NCBI RefSeq assembly: GCF_021405525.1
Contig: NZ_JAGQAG010000001.1
Location: 2,976,001 to 3,040,000, forward strand
Direction: 5' to 3'
Source: Ruegeria pomeroyi
GTDB lineage: Bacteria > Pseudomonadota > Alphaproteobacteria > Rhodobacterales > Rhodobacteraceae
DNA: 64,000 nt
Shown: piece after piece, positions 34,917-44,098 of the stretch
Layout: every line of letters begins with the position of its first letter
Position numbering within the stretch: the first letter of the stretch is position 1
Notes under the pieces: model-generated
Told to the model about the DNA's origin: nothing
The model's database searches: none
Seen by the model: only the letters and a program-made list of their open reading frames with translations
Position numbers and translations under genes: made by a program

Positions 34917-35579
34917 ATGCACCATTTCGACGAGATCCATGCGCTTGCCGCCGCCCGCCATGGCGGCACGGCGGCGCTCGAGGCCAAGCTGACCCGTCCC
35001 TCATCCGCGGCCGAGCTTGCCGCGCTGCCCGAGGATCGGTGGCTGTCGGTAATCACCAAATGCGTGTTTCAGGCCGGCTTCAACTGGAAGGTGATAGAGG
35101 CGAAATGGGACGGGTTCGAGGCCGCCTTTGACGGGTTCGACATCGGCCGTTGCGCCCTGATGGATGACGAGAAATTCGACGCCCTGTTGCAGGACGCCCG
35201 CATCGTGCGCAACGGCACCAAGATCGCCACGGTACGCGACAACGCGGCCTTTCTTCTGGAATTGCGGGACGAAGGCGGCGCCGCTCAGGTGCTGGGTGGC
35301 TGGCCGTCAACCGACTATGTGGGCCTTCTCGACCTGCTTAAACGTCGCGGCAGCCGGTTGGGCGGCACCACCGCGCAATATGCGATGCGCTTTGCCGGGC
35401 GCGACAGTTTCATCCTGTCGCGCGATGTGATTGCCCGGTTGATCGCCGAAGGGGTTGTGGACAAGGCGCCCACCTCGAAAAAGGCGATGACGCAGGTCCA
35501 GGCGGCCTTCAACACCTGGATGGACCAATCCGGCCGTTCGCTGACCGAAATCAGCCGCGTGCTGGCGATGAGCCTTTGA
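34917..35579 (+). CDS. DNA-3-methyladenine glycosylase I family protein (TAG-like)
   Basis: 220 residues. VFQAGFNWKVIEAKWDGFEAAFDGFD near residue 47 and the spacing of DDEKFDALLQDARIVRNGTKIATVRDNA match TAG-type base excision repair proteins, which remove N3-methyladenine. The Zn-binding Cys/His set of E. coli Tag is not obvious, so this may be a divergent, uncharacterised branch. A strong GGGAGG lies 6 nt upstream of the ATG. It follows the thioesterase by 62 bp. Confidence 0.78.
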   Translation: MHHFDEIHALAAARHGGTAALEAKLTRPSSAAELAALPEDRWLSVITKCVFQAGFNWKVIEAKWDGFEAAFDGFDIGRCALMDDEKFDALLQDARIVRNGTKIATVRDNAAFLLELRDEGGAAQVLGGWPSTDYVGLLDLLKRRGSRLGGTTAQYAMRFAGRDSFILSRDVIARLIAEGVVDKAPTSKKAMTQVQAAFNTWMDQSGRSLTEISRVLAMSL

Positions 35580-35736
35580 GGCCACCGCGCGACATTTCCC
35601 TTGCCCGACCTGCGGGCGCTTGGCTAGCGTCCGGAGCGAGGCTGCTAGGGCTCTGCCAGGGTCCTCTCACCAACGCGCGGGGCGGGACCGTGCGATGGTA
35701 CAGACATCTGTCCCGAACCGCACGAGGCCCGCGCGC

Positions 35737-36420
35737 ATGATCCTCCGCCTGTTCTGTATGCTGCTGCTGGTGGCCGCCTGCGGCCGCCCACTGACCGAGG
35801 CCGAGCGCGCCTTTGCCACCCGCTTGCACGGCGACGCGCTCGATATCTCGCGGGTGCGCCTGGTCGAGGGCGCGCCGGTGGGCGCGGTGACCTTTCACCG
35901 CAAGCCGCGTCCGCGCGTGACCTGCCGCGAACGGATCCTGCCGCCGCAGAAAGAAGAGATCGTCACGGTCAAACCCGCTGCCGTAACCCTGTTCCACAAG
36001 GTCTATTTTGCACGCGACTGGTATCTGGATGACTACATGCCGGACTATCCCGACCGGGTGAACCTGATTGCCGCGATGCTGCTGGCACATGAGCTGACCC
36101 ATGTCTGGCAATGGCAGAACCGGCACGCCACCGGGTATCATCCGCTCCGGGCGGCGGCCGAACACGGGGCCAGCGACGATCCCTATCTGTTCGACCTGCG
36201 CGCGGCACCCGATTTCCTGAGCTACGGCTACGAGCAACAGGGCGCCATCGTCGAGGAATATGTCTGTTGCCGGGCGCTGGCCCCCGAGGCGCCGCGCACG
36301 CGCCGACTGCATGACATGCTGGCGGCGGTGATGCCGGTGAGTGCCCTGCCGCAGTCACGGCGCGAAAGCGACGTGCTGCTGCCCTGGCGCGATGCGGAGC
36401 TGAATGGGATCTGCGACTGA
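35737..36420 (+). CDS. Lipoprotein with HExxH zinc-protease-like motif
   Basis: 227 residues. Lipoprotein signal peptide with lipobox VAAC (Cys18 modified). The HELTHVWQWQNR segment near residue 115 contains the HExxH zinc motif, preceded by a hydrophobic helix (NLIAAMLLA), similar to DUF4157-like metalloproteases. A later EYVCCRAL segment could supply a third ligand, but this is uncertain. The start at 35737 is chosen because the signal peptide begins there. Convergent with the cytochrome genes, separated by a long palindrome. Family name not recognised. Confidence 0.75.
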   Translation: MILRLFCMLLLVAACGRPLTEAERAFATRLHGDALDISRVRLVEGAPVGAVTFHRKPRPRVTCRERILPPQKEEIVTVKPAAVTLFHKVYFARDWYLDDYMPDYPDRVNLIAAMLLAHELTHVWQWQNRHATGYHPLRAAAEHGASDDPYLFDLRAAPDFLSYGYEQQGAIVEEYVCCRALAPEAPRTRRLHDMLAAVMPVSALPQSRRESDVLLPWRDAELNGICD

Positions 36421-36440
36421 CCTTGCAACGCACCGCCAGA

Positions 36441-36465
36441 GAAGAAAATTCGTCGAATTTTCTTC
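36441..36465. terminator. Near-perfect palindrome, candidate bidirectional terminator or dispersed repeat
   Basis: GAAGAAAATTCG (36441-36452), one T, then the exact reverse complement (36454-36465). As RNA it makes an AT-rich 10-bp hairpin with a CGUCG loop. It sits in the 67 bp gap between convergent genes. Similar A-rich palindromes between convergent genes in roseobacters are known to me only from memory, so dispersed-repeat status is unverified. Confidence 0.6.
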
Positions 36466-36487
36466 GCCTCCGCCCCGGTCGCGCGGA

Positions 36488-36895
36488 TTACCCCGCCTCG
36501 GACACCTGGATACTTTCCAGATAGGCCAGCAACGCCGCCAGTGGCCGCGGCGTCGGCGTCATGACCCCGTCGATCTCGACCGGAACCAACTCTCCTTCGA
36601 GGAGGGCGCCAAAGGCTGGCATGATCTCTGCCGACACCTTGCCGCGTCCATAGCCGTCGATCTTGGTTAGGATCTCGGCCCGGGGAAAGTCTCCATCCCG
36701 CCGTTCCGCGATCCGGGTCAGGTCCGGCGCCTCGCCACCGCCAGACAATTCCGCCCCCTGCCCGCGGTAATCGTGACAGGCCACGCAATTTGCGGCAAAG
36801 ACCTTTTCGCCTTCCGCGGGACCGGGCATGGCGTCGATCCGGGCACAGGCCGCAATCACAGCCAATATCAGAGCGGTTGCGGGTATAGCGCGCAT
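36488..36895 (-). CDS. c-type cytochrome, predicted lipoprotein
   Basis: 135 residues. Signal peptide ends in a lipobox-like VIAAC near residue 17, so it is probably membrane-anchored. Heme-binding CVACH near residue 38 and the axial Met in EIMPAFG near 96 identify a class I monoheme cytochrome c. Start 36895 is preferred because GGGAG precedes it; the ATG at 36913 overlaps the upstream stop as ATGA and would add six residues. One of three adjacent paralogous cytochromes. Confidence 0.85.
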   Translation of the reverse strand: MRAIPATALILAVIAACARIDAMPGPAEGEKVFAANCVACHDYRGQGAELSGGGEAPDLTRIAERRDGDFPRAEILTKIDGYGRGKVSAEIMPAFGALLEGELVPVEIDGVMTPTPRPLAALLAYLESIQVSEAG

Positions 36896-36909
36896 GGCCG
36901 GTCTCCCAT

Positions 36910-37302
36910 TCATTTCTCTTGCAGCGTCGCGATATAGGCCAGCAGATCGACAATCGGCTGGCTGGTCAAGATCGGCTGACCGGTTTCCGACTTAATAGCC
37001 ACGTCGCGCCCTTCGAAATAGGGGCCGTAGACCGGCATAGGGCTGCCATGGCTGACCAGCGGGTCTCGCCCGTCGATGCGTCGCACGATCCGTACGATCG
37101 GCAGCTCTCCATCCTCGGACAGACGCGTCAGATCCGCCGGGCTGATCACCAGTACGCCGGCCATCGGTCCGTGCCCGGTGGCCTCGATCCCGTGGCAGGT
37201 CGCGCAATGGTGGCGGTAGAGTTGCTCTCCCTCGGTCACATCCTGCGCCAAGGCAGGTGCGACCAGGGTCGAGATCAGCAGGGCAGACAGGAACGGTTTC
37301 AT
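36910..37302 (-). CDS. c-type cytochrome, periplasmic
   Basis: 130 residues. Sec signal peptide (KPFLSALLISTLVAPALA, cleavage near AQD). Heme-binding CATCH near residue 34 and PMPVYGPYFEGRD near 83 as the likely Met ligand region. Unlike its two neighbours it has no lipobox, so it should be soluble. GGAGGAG precedes the ATG. Middle gene of a cytochrome triplet that starts 25 bp after the previous cytochrome's stop. Could shuttle electrons between membrane-bound partners. Confidence 0.86.
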   Translation of the reverse strand: MKPFLSALLISTLVAPALAQDVTEGEQLYRHHCATCHGIEATGHGPMAGVLVISPADLTRLSEDGELPIVRIVRRIDGRDPLVSHGSPMPVYGPYFEGRDVAIKSETGQPILTSQPIVDLLAYIATLQEK

Positions 37303-37327
37303 CGAGGTCTCCTCCAGTTTGCGCGCC

Positions 37328-37711
37328 TCAGGGCGTTTGCAGCGTTTCGACATGAGCGGTCAGCGCCACTATTGCGCGCGGTGCTGCGACGACATTTCCA
37401 TCGGTAGTCGTGACGGCGACCGTCTCGCCGTCGAACAATGGCCCGAATTCAGGCATCGCGCCCAGATGCCCCTTGCCGGGATAGCCATGGATCGTGGCCA
37501 TCACGGACGCCGCCGGAAACTGCCCGCCATGCGCCTCAGCAAGGCCACGCAGATCTGCGGGCGGCACCGGCAAGCGCGGCGCCTCGGGTCCGTCCCCTGC
37601 GCCGGTCGGCCCATGGCAAGCCGCGCAATGCCGGGCATAGAGCCGCGCACCACCCGGTCCTTCGGGGGCGCATGCGGCGAGCAGGAGCAAGGCCGGAAAC
37701 AGAAGGCGCAT
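37328..37711 (-). CDS. c-type cytochrome, predicted lipoprotein
   Basis: 127 residues. Lipobox LAAC within MRLLFPALLLLAACAPEG, so it is probably anchored to the membrane through lipidated Cys14. Heme-binding CAACH near residue 29 and MPEFGPLFDGE near 86 as the Met ligand. The start is placed at the lipoprotein signal; a longer frame to 37777 is unlikely. It is 85 bp downstream of lolD, on the same strand. Confidence 0.85.
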   Translation of the reverse strand: MRLLFPALLLLAACAPEGPGGARLYARHCAACHGPTGAGDGPEAPRLPVPPADLRGLAEAHGGQFPAASVMATIHGYPGKGHLGAMPEFGPLFDGETVAVTTTDGNVVAAPRAIVALTAHVETLQTP

Positions 37712-37796
37712 GTTCAACGAACCACTATGATTTCCCGGCCAGCCTGACCCGGCGCGACACCCGGCGCCATGATCCAAATCAACGCGTGGCGCCGCC

Positions 37797-38483
37797 TCAG
37801 CCTTCGGCCGACAATCGCCCTTCGGTCAGGCGCACCACCCGGTCCATGCGCGCGGCGAGTTCCAGGTTATGAGTAGCGATCAGCGCCGACAGGCCCGTGC
37901 CGCGCACCAGTTCGACCAGCGCGTCAAACACCTGCTCCGAGGTCGCGGGGTCGAGATTGCCGGTCGGCTCATCCGCCAGCAACAGGCGCGGTGCGTTGGC
38001 CAGCGCCCGGCAGAACGCCACGCGCTGCTGTTCGCCCCCCGATAGCGCCGCCGGACGATGATCCGCGCGCCCGGCCACTCCGACGCTGGAGAGAAGCTCG
38101 CGTGCGCGCGCTTCGGCCTGGCCTTCAGCCACGCCGTTGGCCAGCTGCGGCAACACCACGTTTTCCAACGCGGAGAATTCGGGCAACAGATGGTGGAACT
38201 GATAGACAAAGCCCACGTCCCGCCGCCGCATCCCGGTGCGGGCGCGGTCGCCGCGCCCGGTCATGTCCTGTCCGGCGATCTGAACCTGACCCGCATCGGG
38301 CACGTCCAAGAGGCCCGCGATATGCAGAAGCGTCGACTTGCCCGCCCCCGAGGGCGCGACCAGCGCCACCATCTCGCCCGGCGCGACGCTCAGATCGACG
38401 CCGCGCAGCACGCGCACCTCGCCGGGTGCCCCCTTCAGATAGGTCTTTTCGATGCCGCTCAGGCGCAATGTCGGCTCACTCAT
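37797..38483 (-). CDS. lolD: Lipoprotein-releasing ABC transporter ATP-binding protein LolD
   Basis: 228 residues. ABC ATPase of the MacB/LolD type: Walker [10 protein letters not shown] near residue 43, [19 protein letters not shown] near 92 (a LolD hallmark), signature LSGGEQQR near 145 and Walker [13 protein letters not shown] near 163. It energises release of outer-membrane lipoproteins from the inner membrane with the adjacent LolC/E permease, which it overlaps by 8 bp. Confidence 0.95.
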   Translation of the reverse strand: MSEPTLRLSGIEKTYLKGAPGEVRVLRGVDLSVAPGEMVALVAPSGAGKSTLLHIAGLLDVPDAGQVQIAGQDMTGRGDRARTGMRRRDVGFVYQFHHLLPEFSALENVVLPQLANGVAEGQAEARARELLSSVGVAGRADHRPAALSGGEQQRVAFCRALANAPRLLLADEPTGNLDPATSEQVFDALVELVRGTGLSALIATHNLELAARMDRVVRLTEGRLSAEG

Positions 38484-39762
38484 AGCGCAGCGCCTCCACC
38501 GGGTTCAGCCGCGCCGCGCGGCGGGCCGGAAAATAGGTCACGACACAGGAGAGGCCCAGCGACAGGCCCGCCGCCTTGAGCACATCAGCCAGCCGCAGTT
38601 CCGCCGGCAGCGCATAGATGCCGCGAATGGCCGGGTCCCAGACGCCGCCCCCCATCACGAAATTCACGAAAGAGAAGATCGGGTCGATATAGATGGCAAA
38701 GAGACAGCCCAGCACAACGCCCATCAGCGTGCCCAGGATGCCGGTAAACGCGCCGCAGATGAAGAACACGCGCAGGATGGACCCTTCGCTCAGGCCGATG
38801 GTGCGCAGGATGCCGATATCCCGGCCCTTGTTCTTGACCAGCATGATCAGACCCGAGACGATGTTCATGGTCGCGATCAGCACCAGGATCGACAGGATGA
38901 TGAACATCACATTGTCCTCGACCTCGAGCGCGCGCAGGAACCCGCCCGAGGCGTCTTGCCAGGTCCAGACCTGGGCGCCGTCACCGGCGGCGGTCAGGAT
39001 CGGGATCAGCACCCGGTCCAGCCGCTCGGGCTCGGTCACCATCACCTCGATCTCGTCGGCGACACCCTCGCGGTTGAAATAGGCCTGCGCCTCGGCAAAG
39101 GGCATGTAGGCCCGGGTGCGGTCGATGTCATAGCGCCCGGCCGAGAACACATAGACCACCTCATAGGCGTTCACCCGGGGCGAGGTGCCCATCGGTGTGC
39201 GGGCACCGTTGGGCGAGATCAGCTTGATCCGGTCGCCCACGGTAACCCCCAGCTCGCGCGCCACGCCCGAGCCCAGCGCGATCCCCTGATCGAAGCGGGA
39301 CAGGTCGCCATAAGAGCGGTCGGTATTGGTGATGCCGGGCAGTGCGGCCAGATCGGCCGCGGCGATACCGAACACCTCGACACCTGCATTGCGGTTCTGG
39401 GCGGCGGCCATCACCTGCCCCTTGACCAGCGGCGCGGCCCGGGTGACGCCCGCGACCCCGGCCACCCGGGCGGCCATCTCGGCATAGTTGGGGATGGTCC
39501 GGTCAATGCGGCCATTGGCGTCGATTTCGCCGGGGTTATAGACGGTGACATGGGCGTTGGCGCCCAGGATGGTGCCCACGAAATCGGATCGAAATCCTGA
39601 GCGCACCGCCAGCGTCGCGATCAGCGCGAACACCGCCAGCGTGATGCCGATCAGGCTGATCCAGGTCATCACGCTGACCCCGCCCTCGGCCCGGCGGGCA
39701 CGCAGGTACCGCCAGGCGATCTTCCATTCAAATGCGGCAAAGGGGGCCGGTTGTCTGGCCAT
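38476..39762 (-). CDS. lolC: Lipoprotein-releasing ABC transporter permease LolC/LolE
   Basis: 428 residues. Four transmembrane segments (about 25-50, 285-310, 325-350, 385-410) with a large periplasmic domain between the first two. [21 protein letters not shown] at the N-terminus and [16 protein letters not shown] near 300 are typical of LolC/E. In many alphaproteobacteria a single LolC/E works with LolD and adjoins proS; here 2.6 kb with two other genes separates them. Ribosome site AGGAGCC-like before the ATG. Confidence 0.93.
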   Translation of the reverse strand: MARQPAPFAAFEWKIAWRYLRARRAEGGVSVMTWISLIGITLAVFALIATLAVRSGFRSDFVGTILGANAHVTVYNPGEIDANGRIDRTIPNYAEMAARVAGVAGVTRAAPLVKGQVMAAAQNRNAGVEVFGIAAADLAALPGITNTDRSYGDLSRFDQGIALGSGVARELGVTVGDRIKLISPNGARTPMGTSPRVNAYEVVYVFSAGRYDIDRTRAYMPFAEAQAYFNREGVADEIEVMVTEPERLDRVLIPILTAAGDGAQVWTWQDASGGFLRALEVEDNVMFIILSILVLIATMNIVSGLIMLVKNKGRDIGILRTIGLSEGSILRVFFICGAFTGILGTLMGVVLGCLFAIYIDPIFSFVNFVMGGGVWDPAIRGIYALPAELRLADVLKAAGLSLGLSCVVTYFPARRAARLNPVEALRYE

Positions 39763-39992
39763 TTTAGGCTCCTGCTCGTTTGCCCGCGATGTACGGCGTT
39801 TTGACGGTTTTGTACATGGTCAGAACCAACAACCCGCCGATTCCGCGGTATGCCGGGGGAATTCAGAACCCGTACGACTGTCAAATGCTTACGCGCGCCG
39901 GGTCGCTCTTGCTCGCGATTTCGTGAGCACCGTGGAATGATCCGCCCTGTTGCTGAACGCGTAGTCCTCTCGAACACAAGCTGGAGGAAACA

Positions 39993-41801
39993 ATGCCCAC
40001 AATAACAGATATTGCCGCTGGAAACGCGGATTTCTCGATCCTTGTTTCGGCCCTGACGTTCGTCGACAGCGAACTACCCGGATCGAACCTTGTCGCCACG
40101 TTGAACGATGCCTCGGGCGATTTCACCGTTTTCGCCCCGACCAATGCGGCCTTCTCGAAACTTGCCGTGGATATCGGCTTTGACGGAGACAGCACGGACA
40201 ACGATGCGGTGACCGCGTTCTTGACCGGTGCAGTACCTGCTGAAACTCTGCGCGCTGTCTTGCTGTATCATGTCGCCGGCGAATCCCTGGAGGAAGCCGA
40301 AATCGCGGCTGCGGGCAGTCTGACAACCCTTCAGGGTGGCGTTGTGACGCTGAATGCGCCCACCCTTGTCGATCTCGAACCTGACCTGATCGACGCATCT
40401 TTGGTCACGACCGATGTGGCGGCGGACAACGGCATCATCCACGTCATCGACCGGGTCATGCTGCCGGTAGACCTGCCCGGAAACGATGCCCCGACAATCA
40501 CAGGGCTGGTCGCGTCGTCGGGAGAGCTGGATGACAATGGAAGCGACTTCGATCTCCTCCTGGCGGCCGTATCAGCCGCCGGGCTTGGCAGTGCCCTTGA
40601 CGATGCGGATGCCGACCTGACTGTTTTCGCGCCGAATGACGACGCGTTCCTGTCTCTTGCGCAAACGCTCGGCTATGAGGGAACCGACGAGGCAGGTGCC
40701 CTGTCCTTCATTGTGCGCGGTCTCAATCTTCTCAGCGGGGGCGATCCGATCGGGCTGTTGACCCAGGTGCTGACCTATCATGTCGCGGGCGAATCCCTGC
40801 AAGCCAGCCAGGTACTTGCTTCTGACACCATCACAACACTTCAGGGCGGTTCGATAACAATCGACGGAACCAGCCTCGGCGATCTTGACCCCGAACTGCC
40901 CGATCCAAACATCATCGCCACCGATATCCAGGCTGCCAACGGGATCGTGCATGTCATTGATGGCGTTCTGGTTCCTGCAGATGTTCTTGTCAGCGACGGG
41001 AACAATGCTGTCGATCTGATCTTTGGCGAAGACATTGCAGAGTCCTTTGATACCGGCCTCGATAACGACCTAATCGACGCTGGTGGCGGGGATGATGTCG
41101 TCCGCGGCGGTGAAGGCAATGACATCATCCTTGGCGCCGACGGCAACGACCGGCTGCTCGGCGACGCCGGAAACGATCTTCTGCGCGGTGGCGATGGCAA
41201 CGATACCCTCAATGGGGCCGAGGGTGCCGACACGATCATCGGCGGCGCCAGCGACAGCGACCTTGGCGACTGGATCTATGCAGGCGCAGACAGCGATCTG
41301 GTTGATGCGGGGGCCGGTAACGACGTCGTCTATGGCGAAGGCGGTTCTGATACGATCTCGGGTGGTGCAGGAACCGATTTTCTGGCTGGTCAGGACGGGA
41401 ACGACGTCATCGCCGGAAACGGGTTGAGTGACCAGATATTCGGCAACGCCGGGGATGATTTCATCAATGGTGGCTTCGGGTTCGACCGGTTGAATGGTGG
41501 CACCGGCGCCGACAAGTTCTACCACCTGGGGATTGAGGATCACGGCACCGACTGGATCCAGGACTTCAACTCGGAAGAATCCGATGTCCTTGTCTTCGGC
41601 CAGTCCGATGCGAGCATCGACGATTTCGTCGTTCACGTGACCCATGCCGGCGGTGACGGTGTCGCACGTCCGGGGGATGATGCCGTCGAAGAGGTTTTTG
41701 TCGACTATCAGGGGCAAGTGATCTTTGCCCTTGTGGACGGCGCTGCACAAGACAGCATCATGATCAGGATCGACGGCACGGATTACGATCTTCTTGCCTA
41801 A
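39993..41801 (+). CDS. Secreted FAS1 (fasciclin)-RTX repeat protein
   Basis: 602 residues, acidic and Asp/Gly-rich. Two fasciclin domains occupy about 1-160 and 165-330; each has FTVFAPTNAAF or LTVFAPNDDAF, a YHVAGESL segment and NGIIHVIDRV or NGIVHVIDGV. From about 345 to 510 there are RTX nonapeptides (GGxGxDxhx), binding Ca2+, ending with an FxLD-poor acidic tail. No Sec signal, so export by a type I system is expected; no exporter is encoded nearby. Possible adhesin or cell-surface matrix protein. GGAGG lies before the ATG. Confidence 0.9.
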   Translation: MPTITDIAAGNADFSILVSALTFVDSELPGSNLVATLNDASGDFTVFAPTNAAFSKLAVDIGFDGDSTDNDAVTAFLTGAVPAETLRAVLLYHVAGESLEEAEIAAAGSLTTLQGGVVTLNAPTLVDLEPDLIDASLVTTDVAADNGIIHVIDRVMLPVDLPGNDAPTITGLVASSGELDDNGSDFDLLLAAVSAAGLGSALDDADADLTVFAPNDDAFLSLAQTLGYEGTDEAGALSFIVRGLNLLSGGDPIGLLTQVLTYHVAGESLQASQVLASDTITTLQGGSITIDGTSLGDLDPELPDPNIIATDIQAANGIVHVIDGVLVPADVLVSDGNNAVDLIFGEDIAESFDTGLDNDLIDAGGGDDVVRGGEGNDIILGADGNDRLLGDAGNDLLRGGDGNDTLNGAEGADTIIGGASDSDLGDWIYAGADSDLVDAGAGNDVVYGEGGSDTISGGAGTDFLAGQDGNDVIAGNGLSDQIFGNAGDDFINGGFGFDRLNGGTGADKFYHLGIEDHGTDWIQDFNSEESDVLVFGQSDASIDDFVVHVTHAGGDGVARPGDDAVEEVFVDYQGQVIFALVDGAAQDSIMIRIDGTDYDLLA

Positions 41802-41820
41802 CCCAACGTTCGCACATTTT

Positions 41821-41847
41821 GGCAGGGGCGGCTACAGCGCCCCTGCC
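41821..41847 (+). terminator. Terminator hairpin after the FAS1-RTX gene
   Basis: GGCAGGGGCG (41821-41830) pairs with CGCCCCTGCC (41838-41847) across a 7-nt loop, 20 bp after the stop. No long T run follows. Confidence 0.7.
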
Positions 41848-42039
41848 GTACATGATGCACAGATGACAAGAACACGCATCACCGCTCAATACCGTTTCCA
41901 AGACAGAAACATTATGGCGATGAGACCGATTTTGACACCGAATTTCCCCAAATTTTAACCAAAATTAACACGTCGGGCGGGCAAATTTTGAATCCGTACT
42001 GCACAAGTGCCAGCATTTTAGGAATGAGGAGTGCCCAAG

Positions 42040-42408
42040 ATGGGACTCAGGCAGATGACAGGACCGATGTCTTCGAAAAAACGCTCCACGTCGCAACCTG
42101 CGGCTTATGATTGTGAAACGGCAGCTCTGCTGCGGGCAGTCATGCTGCCGCTTTTTCACGGGGCGAAAACATGGGCCGAGCTTATCGAGGTCATGCGGAA
42201 ACGCGGTTATGGTCTGGCTTTTCGAGACGGCGCTTTTTGCGTCACAGAGCGCGGCAGCGGTAAGCGATTGTGCGGTTTGAACTTCCTCGGGCTGTCGATG
42301 GAGGACTTGGTGAACCGTTTGGGGCGGCCATGCGTTCTGGCGCACCATGGCGACTGGGCGGATGGCGATTTGCTAAGCCACCCGCCAACCCGCAGTCCAC
42401 TTCACTAG
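42040..42408 (+). CDS. Hypothetical protein
   Basis: 122 residues, basic N-terminus, one probable helix-rich domain: YDCETAALLRAVMLPLFHGAKTWAELIEVMRKRGYGLAFRDGAF near 25-68. GAGGAG lies 8 nt before ATG 42040, whereas GTG 42031 has no ribosome site. The TWAELIEVMRKRGY pattern recalls a short region of relaxase-associated or winged helix proteins, but I cannot name a family. AT-rich leader upstream, including AAATTTT repeats. It ends four bases from the proS stop on the opposite strand. Confidence 0.6.
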   Translation: MGLRQMTGPMSSKKRSTSQPAAYDCETAALLRAVMLPLFHGAKTWAELIEVMRKRGYGLAFRDGAFCVTERGSGKRLCGLNFLGLSMEDLVNRLGRPCVLAHHGDWADGDLLSHPPTRSPLH

Positions 42409-42412
42409 TCCA

Positions 42413-43807
42413 TCACAGCCAGGTGTGGAAAGACCGGCCTGCCATCGGCTCTTCACGAGCTAGGTGCGGGTGGTGCGGCGCATAGATCTCGGCCACCTTC
42501 CGAACCGCCTCTTCCGGGCTCAGCTCGACGCTTTCGCCGGTCTTGCGGCTGGTCAGTTCCACCACCCCGTTCTTCAACCCGCGCGGGCCCACGGTGATCC
42601 GCCAGGGCAGACCGATCAGGTCCATGGTGGCGAACTTGCCCCCCGCACGTTCGCTACGGTCGTCATAGAGCGGTTCCAGCCCGAGCGCTGTCAGCGCGGC
42701 ATATAGCTTGTCACAGGCCGCATCCGCCTCGTCGTCACCCTGCTTCAGGTTCACGATACCGCAATGGAAAGGCGTGACGCCCTCAGGCCAGATAATGCCC
42801 TTGTCGTCGTGGCTGGCCTCGATGATGGCACCGATCAGGCGCGACACTCCGATGCCATGGCTGCCCATGTGAAGCGGTACGCGCTGGCCGTCCTCGCCCT
42901 GCACCATCGCGCCCAGTTTCTCTGAATACTCGGTCCCGAAGTAGAAGATCTGGCCCACCTCGATCCCCCGCGCCACGCGGCGGCGCTCTTCGGGGATCTC
43001 GTTGAAAACCGCCTCGTCATGGGTTTCGTCAGTGCGGGCGTAGCGGCTGGTGAACTCCTCCAGCACCGCCTGGCACTGGGCGTGATCGTCATAGTCGATC
43101 TTGCGGTCGCCAAAGCTCAGATCGGTGATCGCGCTGTCATAGAAGACTTCCGACTCGCCGGTATCGGCCAGCACCAGGAATTCATGGGTATAGTCGCCGC
43201 CAATCGGGCCACTGTCGGCCCGCATCGGAATCGCCTGCAACCCCATACGCTCATAGGTGCGCAGATAGCTGACCAGATGGCGGTTATAGGCGTGCAGCGC
43301 ATCCTCTTTCGTCAGGTCGAAATTGTAACCGTCCTTCATCAGGAATTCACGGCCCCGCATGACGCCGAAACGCGGGCGCACCTCGTCGCGGAACTTCCAC
43401 TGCACATGGTAGAGCGTCAGCGGCAGTGCCTTGTACGAGGTCACATAGTTGGCGACGATGTCGGTGATCATCTCTTCGTTCGTCGGACCAAACAGCATTT
43501 CGCGGTCGTGCCGGTCGGTGATCCGCAGCATTTCCGGGCCATAGGCGTCATAGCGCCCGGATTTGCGCCACAGGTCGGCCGATTGCAGGGTGGGCATCAG
43601 CATCGGGATATGACCGGCACGGATCTGTTCCTCGTGCACGATGTTTTCCAGCTTGCGCAGCACCTTGAACCCCAGCGGCAGCCAGGAATAGATACCGGCC
43701 TGGGCTTGCCGGATCATGCCGGCGCGCAGCATCAGGCGATGGCTGACAATCTGGGCCTCGGCGGGGTTTTCCTTCAATACGGGCAGAAAATATCGCGACA
43801 GGCGCAT
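42413..43807 (-). CDS. proS: Proline--tRNA ligase (alphaproteobacterial short type)
   Basis: 464 residues, without the editing INS domain. Class II motifs: motif 1 region around [15 protein letters not shown], motif 2 [19 protein letters not shown] near 140, and motif 3 [17 protein letters not shown] near 318. The anticodon-binding domain begins about residue 340. Charges tRNA-Pro. AGGAAAG precedes the ATG. In related genomes proS lies directly before lolC and lolD; here the FAS1-RTX and hypothetical genes intervene. Confidence 0.95.
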   Translation of the reverse strand: MRLSRYFLPVLKENPAEAQIVSHRLMLRAGMIRQAQAGIYSWLPLGFKVLRKLENIVHEEQIRAGHIPMLMPTLQSADLWRKSGRYDAYGPEMLRITDRHDREMLFGPTNEEMITDIVANYVTSYKALPLTLYHVQWKFRDEVRPRFGVMRGREFLMKDGYNFDLTKEDALHAYNRHLVSYLRTYERMGLQAIPMRADSGPIGGDYTHEFLVLADTGESEVFYDSAITDLSFGDRKIDYDDHAQCQAVLEEFTSRYARTDETHDEAVFNEIPEERRRVARGIEVGQIFYFGTEYSEKLGAMVQGEDGQRVPLHMGSHGIGVSRLIGAIIEASHDDKGIIWPEGVTPFHCGIVNLKQGDDEADAACDKLYAALTALGLEPLYDDRSERAGGKFATMDLIGLPWRITVGPRGLKNGVVELTSRKTGESVELSPEEAVRKVAEIYAPHHPHLAREEPMAGRSFHTWL

Positions 43808-44098
43808 CGTGCTGTGTCTTTCCTGAATTTGACGTTTCCAAGCGGTCTAAGACATCGCCGTGCAACAGGCAATCGCTCAGGCGTGGTTTTGCCCGGTGAA
43901 GACATCCGGTTTACCGCTGCATCAGGTTCATGTTCCAGTACGGTCAAAGCAGCTACACCCGGAACGGAGACAATGCGCAAGCCGTGTTCCCCAGAGCTAT
44001 CGTGATCGCAACGCGGGCCGCGCCAAGGGAACGCTTGCAAGCCCAGGCACCATAAGCCAAAACCGAAGCATGTGGAAAATCATCGCGCCGGAGGCCGC

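Noticed and set aside
39789-39817. ATGTAC...GTACAT inverted repeat between lolC and the FAS1-RTX gene
   Set aside because: The 17-bp spacer is long and arms are only 6 bp; not convincing as an operator.
41955-41968. CtrA-type box TTAA-N6-TTAA upstream of the gene at 42040
   Set aside because: CtrA boxes need a 7-bp spacer, and the AT-rich surroundings make chance TTAA pairs likely.
43808-44098. Small open frames and short repeats in the 291 bp gap between proS and the PerM-family gene
   Set aside because: No start with a ribosome site, no homology-like pattern and no tRNA-like fold; treated as divergent promoter DNA.
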